Part shown: positions 1-7,259 of the stretch, one piece after another
Numbering within the stretch: position 1 is the stretch's first letter
How the letters are laid out: every line of letters starts with the position of its first letter
NCBI GenBank assembly: GCA_014634225.1
Contig: BLFN01000612.1
Location: forward strand, 58,813 to 71,312
Source of the DNA: Acropora yongei
Taxonomy: Eukaryota > Cnidaria > Anthozoa > Scleractinia > Acroporidae
Direction of reading: 5' to 3'
Length of the DNA: 12,500 nt
Position numbers and translations under genes: made by a program
The notes under the pieces: model-generated
Databases searched by the model: none
The model's input: only the letters and a program-made list of their open reading frames with translations
What the model was told of the DNA's origin: nothing

Positions 1-101
1 GACTGCAGATCGCGGGTCGGCCTCTTCAGCCACTCGCGCAGTTGTCAACGACAGTGATGCTGTACCATCGTCTCTCGCAGACGGACGGATATCGACGAAG
101 A

Positions 102-108
102 TATAAAA
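102..108 (+). promoter_or_regulatory. Possible TATA box
   Basis: TATAAAA occurs at 102-108, and a pyrimidine-rich stretch with a weak initiator-like CTCATAG lies about 30-40 bases downstream (137-143). The spacing fits an RNA polymerase II core promoter for the downstream gene. Such a short AT motif is common by chance, so this is only a candidate. Confidence 0.25.
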
Positions 109-440
109 CTTGCTACAAGCATCTCTCTCTTCCGTCCTCATAGATACAATTATAACCCGGTCACAAATGAAGACAAAACACCCTTTCGTTTTTGTCTATC
201 TTTTAAATTTTTTTTTTCCTTTTTGATATTTCAATCACGTTCAGTGATCTTTTCTTCTCCAGGATGACTAACTAACCGTGGCCATACAGCGCCTTTTAAA
301 TTGCTGAATTGCCGAGGCGACGTGCGTGCACTGAAACGACTATCATTTTAAACGTCTAACGGAACATGTTACATTATCTCCTGACCGAGTTGTTGATCCT
401 GGAGTTTTTGATAAAACAATTATTCTACTCGGGCTTGCTG

Positions 441-504
441 GATATGAAATGATTATAACCAATTCGGCTCTAAGCGCCTCGTTGGTTATCTATCACTTCA
501 TATC
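441..504. repeat. Imperfect inverted repeat (hairpin or MITE-like)
   Basis: The left arm (441-462, starting GATATGAA and ending ATAACCAA) and right arm (482-504, starting TTGGTTAT and ending TTCATATC) are reverse complements at about 20 of 23 positions. The 19-base spacer at 463-481 is GC-richer than its surroundings. The two arms differ by a substitution and a small indel near the middle, as expected of an ageing palindromic repeat. It could be a small non-autonomous element or a fragment of a larger dispersed repeat; no target-site duplication was identified. Confidence 0.5.
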
Positions 505-811
505 TAGCGCGCTTGTTTGGGAGTTAGCACTCAAAGATATGTGTAAGAGCACATTCTCTCTATTCATACAGGCCATGTAGGGCTAGAATCTCACCAAGTT
601 TTACGTTACTCATTCAGGTCTGGTTGTATATTGTCATGGACCAAAGGTCAATGATAAAAAGACAAACACTTTGCGACTGCATTGCACCTAGAACAAGAAG
701 CGTTTTCCTTGCATGGTTGTTTGAAAATACGCGTGGTTAAAATAGAATCAGAAATGCCAGTTTGGTGGTGTCAAGATTTTCACATGGAGCAGCACCTCCA
801 AATATTTTGTC

Positions 812-827
812 TTGTCTTATCTTTCAG
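812..827 (+). promoter_or_regulatory. Probable 3' splice acceptor before the coding exon
   Basis: The sequence TTGTCTTATCTTTCAG ends at 827, a pyrimidine-rich tract directly followed by CAG and then GAATC. This is a typical animal acceptor. It would place the start of the long coding exon at 828, with ATG codons at 859, 865 and 895 shortly after. It also explains why the open frame upstream of 828 has no recognisable protein content. Confidence 0.45.
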
Positions 828-864
828 GAATCATACTGCGGAGGAACTGAACAATTCTATGAAA

Positions 865-3435
865 ATGGGGAACACCTCACCAAAAGAGAGTAACATGGGC
901 GACCGACTGAGATGCATTAAGTGTAAAAAGGTCCTTCTTCCATGTCATTCCTTCTCAAATTTATTCCAGGACACCATTCTCGGGCGATATGTGCACGTTT
1001 TCAATGGAGGACAATACTTCAGGCCCGTTGGAAACAATGAGTCATACGAGTGCAGCGATTGTTTTTATGAGCCAGAAAAGGAGAGAGAAGAGGAGCGAAA
1101 GAGGAAAGAACAACAAAGACTAAGAGAGGCTGAAGAGAAGAGAAGAAAAGAATTGAATCAAAGACTTGATAGGTCACACAAGCAAGCTCGAGAGCAGTAT
1201 GAGGAACAACTGAGCCTCGTCATTACAGAGGAGCATGAATTCCAAAGGACAAGTTATCTTAGTGAGTTTCAGTCAGACTACAAATCAGAAGGAGAAAGTG
1301 AGCTTCTAAACATTCTCTCATCAAAATGCGGCATCCCAAACCTGAGTCTCACCCAGCTAAATGAAGATCAGCTGGGGAACATCCTGTCGGTCCTGGACAA
1401 ATTCCTGTTTGATGAATGGATTAACGCTCCTCCATCCCTCAGCATTCTGCAGCACACTCAAGTGTTCATCACAGAGCTATACGTGTTCTCTCTGGAGAAA
1501 TGTGACAGCATTTCCCTGGAAAGCACCTCAAATCATGTGCAGTCCCTGGTTGAGTCCATCTGCCAATCAGCATGCAACGTTTCGGAAAATTTCTTGCTGA
1601 CCCAAGCCCTGTACCTGAACCTAATGAACGTTTCCACTGGGTATGAAAGAAGTGATTCTCATGCAGTTCTCGTTGCCAAACGATGGACTGATATGAATCT
1701 CTCTAATGAAGATCTTTGTCTTACCGATTTTCTCGGTACTCTCATATCATCGCTGGAAAATTTGGTTGAAAATGCCTCCGTGTTAATTTTAAACATGGAA
1801 GTTCAGTGCTTGAAGCTTCTTCTGGATATACTTGCAAATCTGAGTAGCAAGGAAAGTCATACTGAAGTTACTAAGATGGTAGACAGACTTGTGCAAACAA
1901 ATCACTGGACCCCAGCGGAGGCGATGACTCTACTTAACGCACTTTCAGAGAAATTTTCAGAAGATGCTCCAATTATCAAGTTGCTAACGCTGCTAGAAGT
2001 ACATGACATATCACCAGGGTGGACGGATGAATCTGGGCACTCTCTCATCCAGGCTCTGGACTTCCATGGTCCCAAGACGTTCCAAATTCATTTCCAAGAG
2101 ACTCTGCGAAAAACAGATGAGAGCGGTCTGGATTCAGCTCTAGCAGAATTGAAAATGGCCAGAAATTTGGATGATTCCATCATCGATAAAATGAAAAGGA
2201 TTACCACCTCTGTCCGACAATATTCAGAAAATAACTTCAGAAAAAGATCACTCCACAAAGATACCTTCAAAAATGCAACCCTAAACATAGTTGACACTGA
2301 AAACTGTCTTTGTCAGCTCTGTAAAGCAGTTTTTGAAACAAAGGGCTGGTGGCCTACAGCACAGCATATGCTGAGGTGGTGTGTGTTGGTGCTGACTGAC
2401 AAGAGTCGAGAGCTCGAGGTTGTTGTAATGGAGGAGGAGTCCTGTGTCACAGCCATGTTTGCAGCCACGCAAGTCTTAATGGGGAACGAGGTAAACTTTG
2501 TATTAAGCTCTGACCTTAACTTACACGATCAAATTAAGAATTGGTCTGACTTCTATCAGCACCTTGGAATTTCGCTCAACACAAACATGAACAAGCTTAT
2601 TCCATCACAGAGGAATGTCTACGAGGCGGACATTGTGTATGGTACCATGGATGACTTTATCTCTGATTACTTCCAGTGTGGTTTACAGGTCAGGGAAACA
2701 GGAAAATCTCACCTTAGCCGAGGGTTTATCATTGAAGAAAAAAGTCTCAGTTGCTCCCATGCGTTGGAATTTAAAAGACTCAAGGAAAACGATACCTTCA
2801 CTTTTGCTGCAGAGATCCTGAAAGGCCTTATGGGTAATCTCCAAAGAGAGGATATGGAACTGAAACGCGGGTTCACTGTCGCCTTTCTTAATGTCCTCCG
2901 CTGCCACGTTAACGAAAACACCAAAACTAGCCATAGAATTATCTACATCTCGCAAAAACTAACTCAAACACAACTATCTTCCAATAACGCTTATTTTTTG
3001 GCCATCCTTGAGGATCTACTGCAGGTGTGTTCTGAAAAGTTAGAAAGTGTGGAAAACAATCCATCACCCATAGGAATATGGTGCTTGCAGCTATTAGTTG
3101 CCTCTGCAAAGAAGTTCCAATCTTTTAAAGAACAAACCAAAGAGGTTTTTCGGATTGCTTCAAATCTTGCAGTACAACGACTTTGGTCTCCAAAAGAAGT
3201 CATAAACCTCCTTGAAGCATTAAGTGACCATCATTACAATGAAGACTGTATTTCCATCATGAAGATTTTACATCTGATAGAAACATATCAAGTGAATTCA
3301 CTATGGAAAGACGAGAGAAACCAGACTCTCCTTCAGCTCTTGAACACATGTGAAACTGGGAATGTGATCCGGCATTTGGACAGACACTTTAAAACGAGAG
3401 AGAAAAAGATATTGACAGTCTCTTCGACGAAATAA
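865..3435 (+). CDS. Segment 1: zinc-ribbon-like head, coiled coil, helical modules, decayed SecA NBD1 copy
   Basis: Codons follow frame 1 and are protein-like to about 3408; the last nine codons before the TAA at 3433-3435 follow a lost base and are probably not native. A CxxC pair at 913-924 and another at 1051-1062 suggest a zinc-binding ribbon. An Arg/Glu/Lys-rich stretch at about 1075-1215 is a likely coiled coil. Helical, leucine-rich sequence follows. From 2296 to about 2766 the protein aligns without gaps over long stretches with the intact SecA-like segment at 3576-4060 (shared WWP, SCV.AMFAA and VYGT), but its P-loop and DEVD residues are replaced. From about 2810 a second helical module begins, including a WSPKE motif at 3184 that parallels WTPAE at 1906. 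The start is chosen at ATG 865, with 895 nearly as good. No function is known for this part. Confidence 0.65.
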   Translation: MGNTSPKESNMGDRLRCIKCKKVLLPCHSFSNLFQDTILGRYVHVFNGGQYFRPVGNNESYECSDCFYEPEKEREEERKRKEQQRLREAEEKRRKELNQRLDRSHKQAREQYEEQLSLVITEEHEFQRTSYLSEFQSDYKSEGESELLNILSSKCGIPNLSLTQLNEDQLGNILSVLDKFLFDEWINAPPSLSILQHTQVFITELYVFSLEKCDSISLESTSNHVQSLVESICQSACNVSENFLLTQALYLNLMNVSTGYERSDSHAVLVAKRWTDMNLSNEDLCLTDFLGTLISSLENLVENASVLILNMEVQCLKLLLDILANLSSKESHTEVTKMVDRLVQTNHWTPAEAMTLLNALSEKFSEDAPIIKLLTLLEVHDISPGWTDESGHSLIQALDFHGPKTFQIHFQETLRKTDESGLDSALAELKMARNLDDSIIDKMKRITTSVRQYSENNFRKRSLHKDTFKNATLNIVDTENCLCQLCKAVFETKGWWPTAQHMLRWCVLVLTDKSRELEVVVMEEESCVTAMFAATQVLMGNEVNFVLSSDLNLHDQIKNWSDFYQHLGISLNTNMNKLIPSQRNVYEADIVYGTMDDFISDYFQCGLQVRETGKSHLSRGFIIEEKSLSCSHALEFKRLKENDTFTFAAEILKGLMGNLQREDMELKRGFTVAFLNVLRCHVNENTKTSHRIIYISQKLTQTQLSSNNAYFLAILEDLLQVCSEKLESVENNPSPIGIWCLQLLVASAKKFQSFKEQTKEVFRIASNLAVQRLWSPKEVINLLEALSDHHYNEDCISIMKILHLIETYQVNSLWKDERNQTLLQLLNTCETGNVIRHLDRHFKTREKKILTVSSTK
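2296..2766 (+). other. Decayed SecA-type nucleotide-binding segment (internal duplicate)
   Basis: This block lies inside segment 1 and is a diverged copy of 3576-4060. In an ungapped alignment the intact GTGEGKS (3720-3740) faces VVMEEES (2422-2442), so both key glycines and the Walker lysine are gone; the lysine position is Glu at 2437. The DEVD at 4035-4046 faces EEKS at 2734-2745. Flanking residues survive: WWP before the P-loop, SCV then AMFAA after it, and VYGT at 2635-2646 against 3936-3947. It should not bind or hydrolyse ATP in the SecA manner. It may be a structural pseudo-ATPase or simply a degenerate duplicate. Confidence 0.65.
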
Positions 3436-3989
3436 GGCAGATGAAAAGTGCTGATGAAGAAGAAGTGAATAAATCATACAATGTAGTAAAGGCTGTCTAT
3501 GACATGATTAAATCAGGTGAAATTACTAACCACAACGATTTGCAGAGAGCTAAGAAATTGATTCACAGCACAGCCACAGAGAACCTACAGGAGATCCTGG
3601 CAGTCTTATGTAATGCTGTTTACTTGTACACTGCTAAAAAGAAGTGGTGGCCCAGAGCTACTCAGATGACAAGCTGGTGCCTCTTGGCCTTGTCTAACAC
3701 TAGTAAACTCCTGGAGATGGGCACTGGAGAAGGGAAGTCTTGCGTCATAGCCATGTTTGCAGCGCTGCGTGCACTTAGAGGAGAGAAAGTAGACGTAATT
3801 TCGAGCTCTTCTGTGTTATGTCAGAGAGATGCTGAAGAATGGGCCAGCTTCTACTCCTACCTTGGCATCACAGTTGACACAAACGTAAACAAAACCGAAG
3901 ATAAAGGTAGAAAAGAATGCTACCAGAAAGACGTGGTCTATGGTACAGTCGAAGTCTTTGCTGCTGATCACCTTCGTCAGATTTTTTAA
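3408..3989 (+). CDS. Segment 2: linker helices and SecA NBD1 with intact P-loop
   Basis: Frame 3 takes over from frame 1 after an apparent one-base loss in the A run at 3403-3407; protein-like codons begin around 3408, before the first ATG at 3441. The segment holds acidic helices, then a WWP motif, then the SecA motif I region: EMGTGEGKSC at 3714-3743, matching the bacterial SecA M-x-TGEGKT pattern. VVYGT follows at 3933-3947, where SecA has its conserved (V/I)YGTN-like stretch. It ends at TAA 3987-3989, which interrupts the sequence between the P-loop and the DEVD box. The same frame resumes at once after the stop, with ATG at 3990. Alone, this segment would be a truncated, inactive ATPase half. 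Confidence 0.65.
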   Translation, partial: DIDSLFDEIRQMKSADEEEVNKSYNVVKAVYDMIKSGEITNHNDLQRAKKLIHSTATENLQEILAVLCNAVYLYTAKKKWWPRATQMTSWCLLALSNTSKLLEMGTGEGKSCVIAMFAALRALRGEKVDVISSSSVLCQRDAEEWASFYSYLGITVDTNVNKTEDKGRKECYQKDVVYGTVEVFAADHLRQIF

Positions 3990-5657
3990 ATGAAGGATGT
4001 GAGATCTGACCGCGACTATCAGTGCTTCGTAATCGATGAAGTGGACTCACTGCTTTTGGACCAGGGAGTGCAGCTTACCTATCTGTCCAGCCCCATGGTC
4101 TCCATGCACCACCTGAACATTATTCTAGCTATGATCTGGGGCCAGGTAAGTCAGTACGGTATCCTGTCAACAGGATCTAAGACATTTGTGCAGGGCCCTC
4201 CCGCTTCATTCTTCAAGGCCATTTTTGACTCAATTGACACAGATGAAACTGAAGTAAATGACCCCATAGACATTTTATGTATTGCTGAACTGTCAAACAT
4301 TGTGCCAAAAGGATTTACAGAGAGTATCTGCAAAAAAGAAAAAGATGAAATTCTCCAAGAACTGAAAACCGTGTCTCAAGATGCAATCGTGGAGTTTTTT
4401 CAAGAAATGGAACTCTATGTTCCCCATGGTTTTACTGTATACACTTTAGATGACAATGGATTGCTCTGTCTCAGAAAGGCCAGCACATGTACATACAACG
4501 ACCCGGACATCTTGGAGCTTACGTTTCTTGTTTTGGAGGATGGCCTGTGTTGCTGTCTTTATGATTCCGAGGAAATTATCATTAACCCCATTGCAGAATT
4601 GATCTCAAAGAAGATTCAGTACACTCCATGCAGCAACAATGCAGACAAAATCAGCGTTCCTGGATTCCTGAGCAACCTCATCGAGAAGAAAATTTTTCTG
4701 TGGGTTGAGAATGCTTTTCTAGCAATGAGACTGAGGCAAGGACGGGAATATGTTGTTGAAAATGGCAAAGTAAATCCAGTGGACTTCAGATTCACTGGTA
4801 TTGTTGAACTAAGTAAGAAATGGGGAGATGGCCTTCAACAGTTTGTTGAGCTCAAACACCAAGTCAAACTGAGCACGATCTCAATGGTGACAAACTACAT
4901 TTCCAACATGTTGCTCTTTATAAATTATGGAGAGAAAATATATGGGACGACAGGAACACTTGGAAATGACGCAGAAATAGAGTTTTTGCAGAACTTTTAT
5001 CCAAATCTCTCGACCTTCAAAATGCCAACTTTCAACAGAAAGAAATTGTTTGAGGTCGAAGGTTCTTTGAAGACTTCAGTTGAAGAATGGAAACGTGAAA
5101 TTATAGATGTTGTCAAGGCTCAAGTTTCACCAAATTCCTACAGAGGTCGAAGGGCAGCCCTGGTGATCTGTGAAACGATCAACACAGCCAAAGAGATCCA
5201 CGAGGAACAAAGGACAATCATCCCAGGAGAAATCATCCTTTACTGTCGCAGTGACAAAGACAATTTGAGAAAAATTAATAGAAACCTGCTTCCTGGTGAT
5301 GTCGTCGTCGCAACAAACCTGGCTGGGCGCGGCACGAACATAAAGGTCTCCACAGAGGTGGACAGCAATGGAGGATTGTTTGTGATGCTCTCTTTCCTTT
5401 CTCAAAACACGAGGGTGGAACTCCAGGCTTTTGGACGAACTGCACGCAAAGGGAAACCTGGATCTGCTCAGGTAATCATGTGCACTAGTCATCTGCAGGA
5501 AACATTCGGGACAGTCTCTTCTCTAGAGGAGGCAAAGAGGACAAGGGACAGACTTGCAGCTGACAAGATAAATGACGTCATGCAGGAAGTCTTTGAGATG
5601 AAATTGAGGGAGGACCTGTTTTACAGAGTACTGCGACACCCTCCAGGAAATTTATAG
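3990..5657 (+). CDS. Segment 3: SecA-like ATPase core from DEVD box to motif VI
   Basis: This frame-3 segment carries the rest of a SecA-type motor. The Walker B/DEAD-box equivalent VIDEVDSLLLD is at 4029-4061. About 290 residues of insert follow, in the place of the preprotein cross-linking domain. TTGTL at 4947-4961 with a following EIEF matches the SecA MTGTA...EF region. NBD2 has ATNLAGRGTNIK at 5310-5345 (motif V; bacterial SecA usually has Asp where Asn 5337 sits) and GRTARKGKPGS at 5433-5465 (motif VI, Arg codons at 5436 and 5445). Native coding leaves this frame at about 5622, where one extra T shifts it; the last dozen codons to TAG 5657 look out of frame. The family is clear; the substrate and cellular site are unknown. 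Animals have no SecYEG-SecA export route, so a role outside canonical secretion is likely. Confidence 0.75.
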   Translation: MKDVRSDRDYQCFVIDEVDSLLLDQGVQLTYLSSPMVSMHHLNIILAMIWGQVSQYGILSTGSKTFVQGPPASFFKAIFDSIDTDETEVNDPIDILCIAELSNIVPKGFTESICKKEKDEILQELKTVSQDAIVEFFQEMELYVPHGFTVYTLDDNGLLCLRKASTCTYNDPDILELTFLVLEDGLCCCLYDSEEIIINPIAELISKKIQYTPCSNNADKISVPGFLSNLIEKKIFLWVENAFLAMRLRQGREYVVENGKVNPVDFRFTGIVELSKKWGDGLQQFVELKHQVKLSTISMVTNYISNMLLFINYGEKIYGTTGTLGNDAEIEFLQNFYPNLSTFKMPTFNRKKLFEVEGSLKTSVEEWKREIIDVVKAQVSPNSYRGRRAALVICETINTAKEIHEEQRTIIPGEIILYCRSDKDNLRKINRNLLPGDVVVATNLAGRGTNIKVSTEVDSNGGLFVMLSFLSQNTRVELQAFGRTARKGKPGSAQVIMCTSHLQETFGTVSSLEEAKRTRDRLAADKINDVMQEVFEMKLREDLFYRVLRHPPGNL

Positions 5658-5985
5658 GGACACAGATGAAGACGAAAAAAGAGCTGTTGTCGCCATCATG
5701 AATGAATTTTGGGGGATTTGGTTGCAGACGAAAGCGGAGGAAATTGAAAAGTTGCAAAGAAATGAATTGCAAAGGAGCTTGAGAGATGACTTGACTCTGG
5801 CTAAAAAGAGGTCCCAGAGTCACACCTCTCCATGTTCTAGCATTTACCACTATATCAAGTTCGGGAATATCGCACTGGATGAAAAGCAGTGGGTTAACAG
5901 CACTAGGCTCTTTGAAAAGGCAATGAAACAAGATGAGAATTGGGCAGCCATAGCATTTTATAACCATGCTTACTGCACTATTTAA
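5623..5985 (+). CDS. Segment 4: post-ATPase helix and TPR-like repeat
   Basis: Frame 1 becomes the protein-like frame from 5623, just after the T run at 5619-5622, and the first ATG is at 5698. The segment has a Lys/Glu-rich helical stretch (about 5720-5800) and then a TPR-like helix pair at about 5852-5975, with the pattern G-x-x-A-L-x-x-x-x-W and LFEKAM followed by an A-x-x-x-YN-x-A helix. TPRs normally mediate protein contacts. Coding ends at an in-frame TAA (5983-5985) made by an apparent extra T in the TTT at 5981-5983; the protein-like sequence carries on in frame 2. Confidence 0.55.
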   Translation, partial: TEYCDTLQEIYRDTDEDEKRAVVAIMNEFWGIWLQTKAEEIEKLQRNELQRSLRDDLTLAKKRSQSHTSPCSSIYHYIKFGNIALDEKQWVNSTRLFEKAMKQDENWAAIAFYNHAYCTI

Positions 5986-6019
5986 ACAACAGAAAGGGGA
6001 CTACCTCACCAACGCGAGA
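5984..6019 (+). CDS. Segment 5: 12-codon bridge in frame 2
   Basis: A very short stretch (Lys-Gln-Gln-Lys-Gly-Asp-Tyr-Leu...) reads naturally in frame 2 between the frame-1 segment ending at 5982 and the frame-3 segment starting at about 6021. It continues the second TPR-like helix. Frame 2 hits a TAA at 6029, but the next helix (LLKAQESL) is found in frame 3 from 6024. The change is explained by one extra base at 6020 or loss of two bases from a GAGA repeat. Confidence 0.4.
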
Positions 6020-6020
6020 C

Positions 6021-7259
6021 AATCTCCTTAAAGCACAGGAATCTCTGAAGTACTTCAGTGAGGAATGCGTGGTATGCCTGCAGTTGGTAAAAATGGCCTC
6101 TGCTCGCTCCGCAAACAGCAATCAAACCAATCTTGAAAAACAGTTAACCACCAAGTGCGCCATACTCAGTTACTTTGATAAAAACATCGGAGAGGCTATC
6201 AATAAGCTGAAGGACATCAAAGAACGAGAGAGAGATGCAATTGTAAAGAAGTCACTCATAGTCTCCTTGGTGTCTACTTCTGATCAAGAAGAACAAATGG
6301 AGGCCTACAACCTTTACAGTCGAGGTCTAAAATATGTTTTTTGTGTGGAAGAAGAGCCTTCCTTCCCATGGGGTGCTTTGGCAGTTTTCTTTCTCGGAAT
6401 TCTGCAGATTGTTGGAGGAGCACTGCTTACTGCATTTACGTTTGGAGCATTGGCTCAAGTTGGCATAGGGCTGATTATTGAAGGAATATCAGACTGCATC
6501 GATGGCATCTATGGCATGGTGACGGGAGAATTCAGTTGGAAATCATGGGCTTTACAAAAAGCAGTTTCTATCGGTGTGTCTCTCATTGGCGTTGGAGTCG
6601 GAAAGCTGATTTCAAAGGGCTTCAAGGCTTCTAAAATGGTGATAAAGGGGTTTGGCAAAGAGTCGAAGTCAATGCCAAAGTTTCTTTCAAGACAAGCTAA
6701 AGAAGGCTTTAGTCTTGCTGCGAGGACAAATTTAAAGAATTCAGTGAAACTTACTGCAAAAACAATGGTAAAAGAAATTGCTCTGCATGGCTTTGGAGAG
6801 GCAGAAGAGGCGATACTGAGAGAAATACTCAAGAGTATCGAAAATGAGGTGAGAAATGGAATTTTTGACGATGTTAAATCCAACTTGCAGAAGGCTCCCT
6901 TGGCTTCATTGATAGACGCAATCATACTCCAGCATCTTGAGGATAATCAAAACCTTGCCGAACTTTTGCAGGACGAGAACAGAAAGAGCAAACTTCTGGA
7001 TATTTTCAGAGAGTTAAGTAACACTTCTCTCCAGCCATTCTATGCAGACCTCAGCTGGCAGAACAGGCTTAACTCAACCTTCTTAAAGGTGATTCAGAGT
7101 GTTAAATCGGAAACCAAAGGCAAAGCAGGGACCATTTTGAAAGCAATACACACCTTGTACATGGGGTCTCTGGCAGCAGATGCAAGCAGTACCGCGCTCA
7201 GTCTCTTAAGTAAATTTTTTTCAAACCTTCATGAAGAACTGAATAAATTCAAAAATTAA
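6021..7259 (+). CDS. Segment 6: helical linker, glycine-rich hydrophobic region, amphipathic helices
   Basis: This is an intact frame-3 segment of about 412 codons, with its first ATG at 6069. The N-terminal part completes the TPR-like region. A long hydrophobic, Gly/Ala/Leu-rich stretch covers 6372-6485, and a second, shorter one lies around 6546-6611 (WALQKAVSIG then SLIGVGVG). Together they could form a membrane hairpin or a buried hydrophobic bundle. A basic stretch (KGFKASK, then KGFGKESK) follows. The rest is charged and helical. It ends at TAA 7257-7259, directly after NKFKN, and the same frame continues without a break to the next segment. I do not recognise a named family for the hydrophobic part. 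Confidence 0.6.
   Translation, partial: NLLKAQESLKYFSEECVVCLQLVKMASARSANSNQTNLEKQLTTKCAILSYFDKNIGEAINKLKDIKERERDAIVKKSLIVSLVSTSDQEEQMEAYNLYSRGLKYVFCVEEEPSFPWGALAVFFLGILQIVGGALLTAFTFGALAQVGIGLIIEGISDCIDGIYGMVTGEFSWKSWALQKAVSIGVSLIGVGVGKLISKGFKASKMVIKGFGKESKSMPKFLSRQAKEGFSLAARTNLKNSVKLTAKTMVKEIALHGFGEAEEAILREILKSIENEVRNGIFDDVKSNLQKAPLASLIDAIILQHLEDNQNLAELLQDENRKSKLLDIFRELSNTSLQPFYADLSWQNRLNSTFLKVIQSVKSETKGKAGTILKAIHTLYMGSLAADASSTALSLLSKFFSNLHEELNKFKN

Larger units (their letters stand above)
1..827. other. Upstream flank of the SecA-like gene, no gene seen
   Basis: No conserved coding sequence is visible here. The stretch holds T-rich tracts around 205-232, a possible TATA box near 102, an inverted repeat at 441-504, and a splice-acceptor-like end at 812-827. 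The reading frame of the main gene stays open upstream to about 682, but that part has no recognisable domain and begins without an ATG, so I treat 682-827 as probable intron or 5' leader. A matching splice donor could not be chosen with confidence. Confidence 0.5.

Noticed and set aside
682..864. Open frame extending upstream of the first good ATG
   Set aside because: It begins at TTG, has no recognisable domain, and crosses a strong splice-acceptor-like sequence ending at 827; it is more likely intron or leader.
1361..1600. Overlapping plus-strand open frame in a second frame
   Set aside because: It is a shadow of segment 1, which carries the protein-like sequence.
3400..3435. Programmed -1 frameshift
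   Set aside because: The heptamer is G AAA AAG rather than a standard slippery site, no clear downstream pseudoknot was seen, and other unrelated lesions exist in the same gene.
5127..5967. Minus-strand open frames opposite the ATPase and TPR-like parts
   Set aside because: They lie antisense to clear SecA motifs and have no domain content of their own.
5640..6070. Introns hiding the frame changes
   Set aside because: Protein-like sequence runs through all three breaks with no GT...AG interval removing only non-coding bases.
3987..7259. Alternative genetic code with TAA read as an amino acid
   Set aside because: Frameshifts also break the gene, only two TAA codons occur in frame, and the coding region itself ends at TAA; mutation is simpler.
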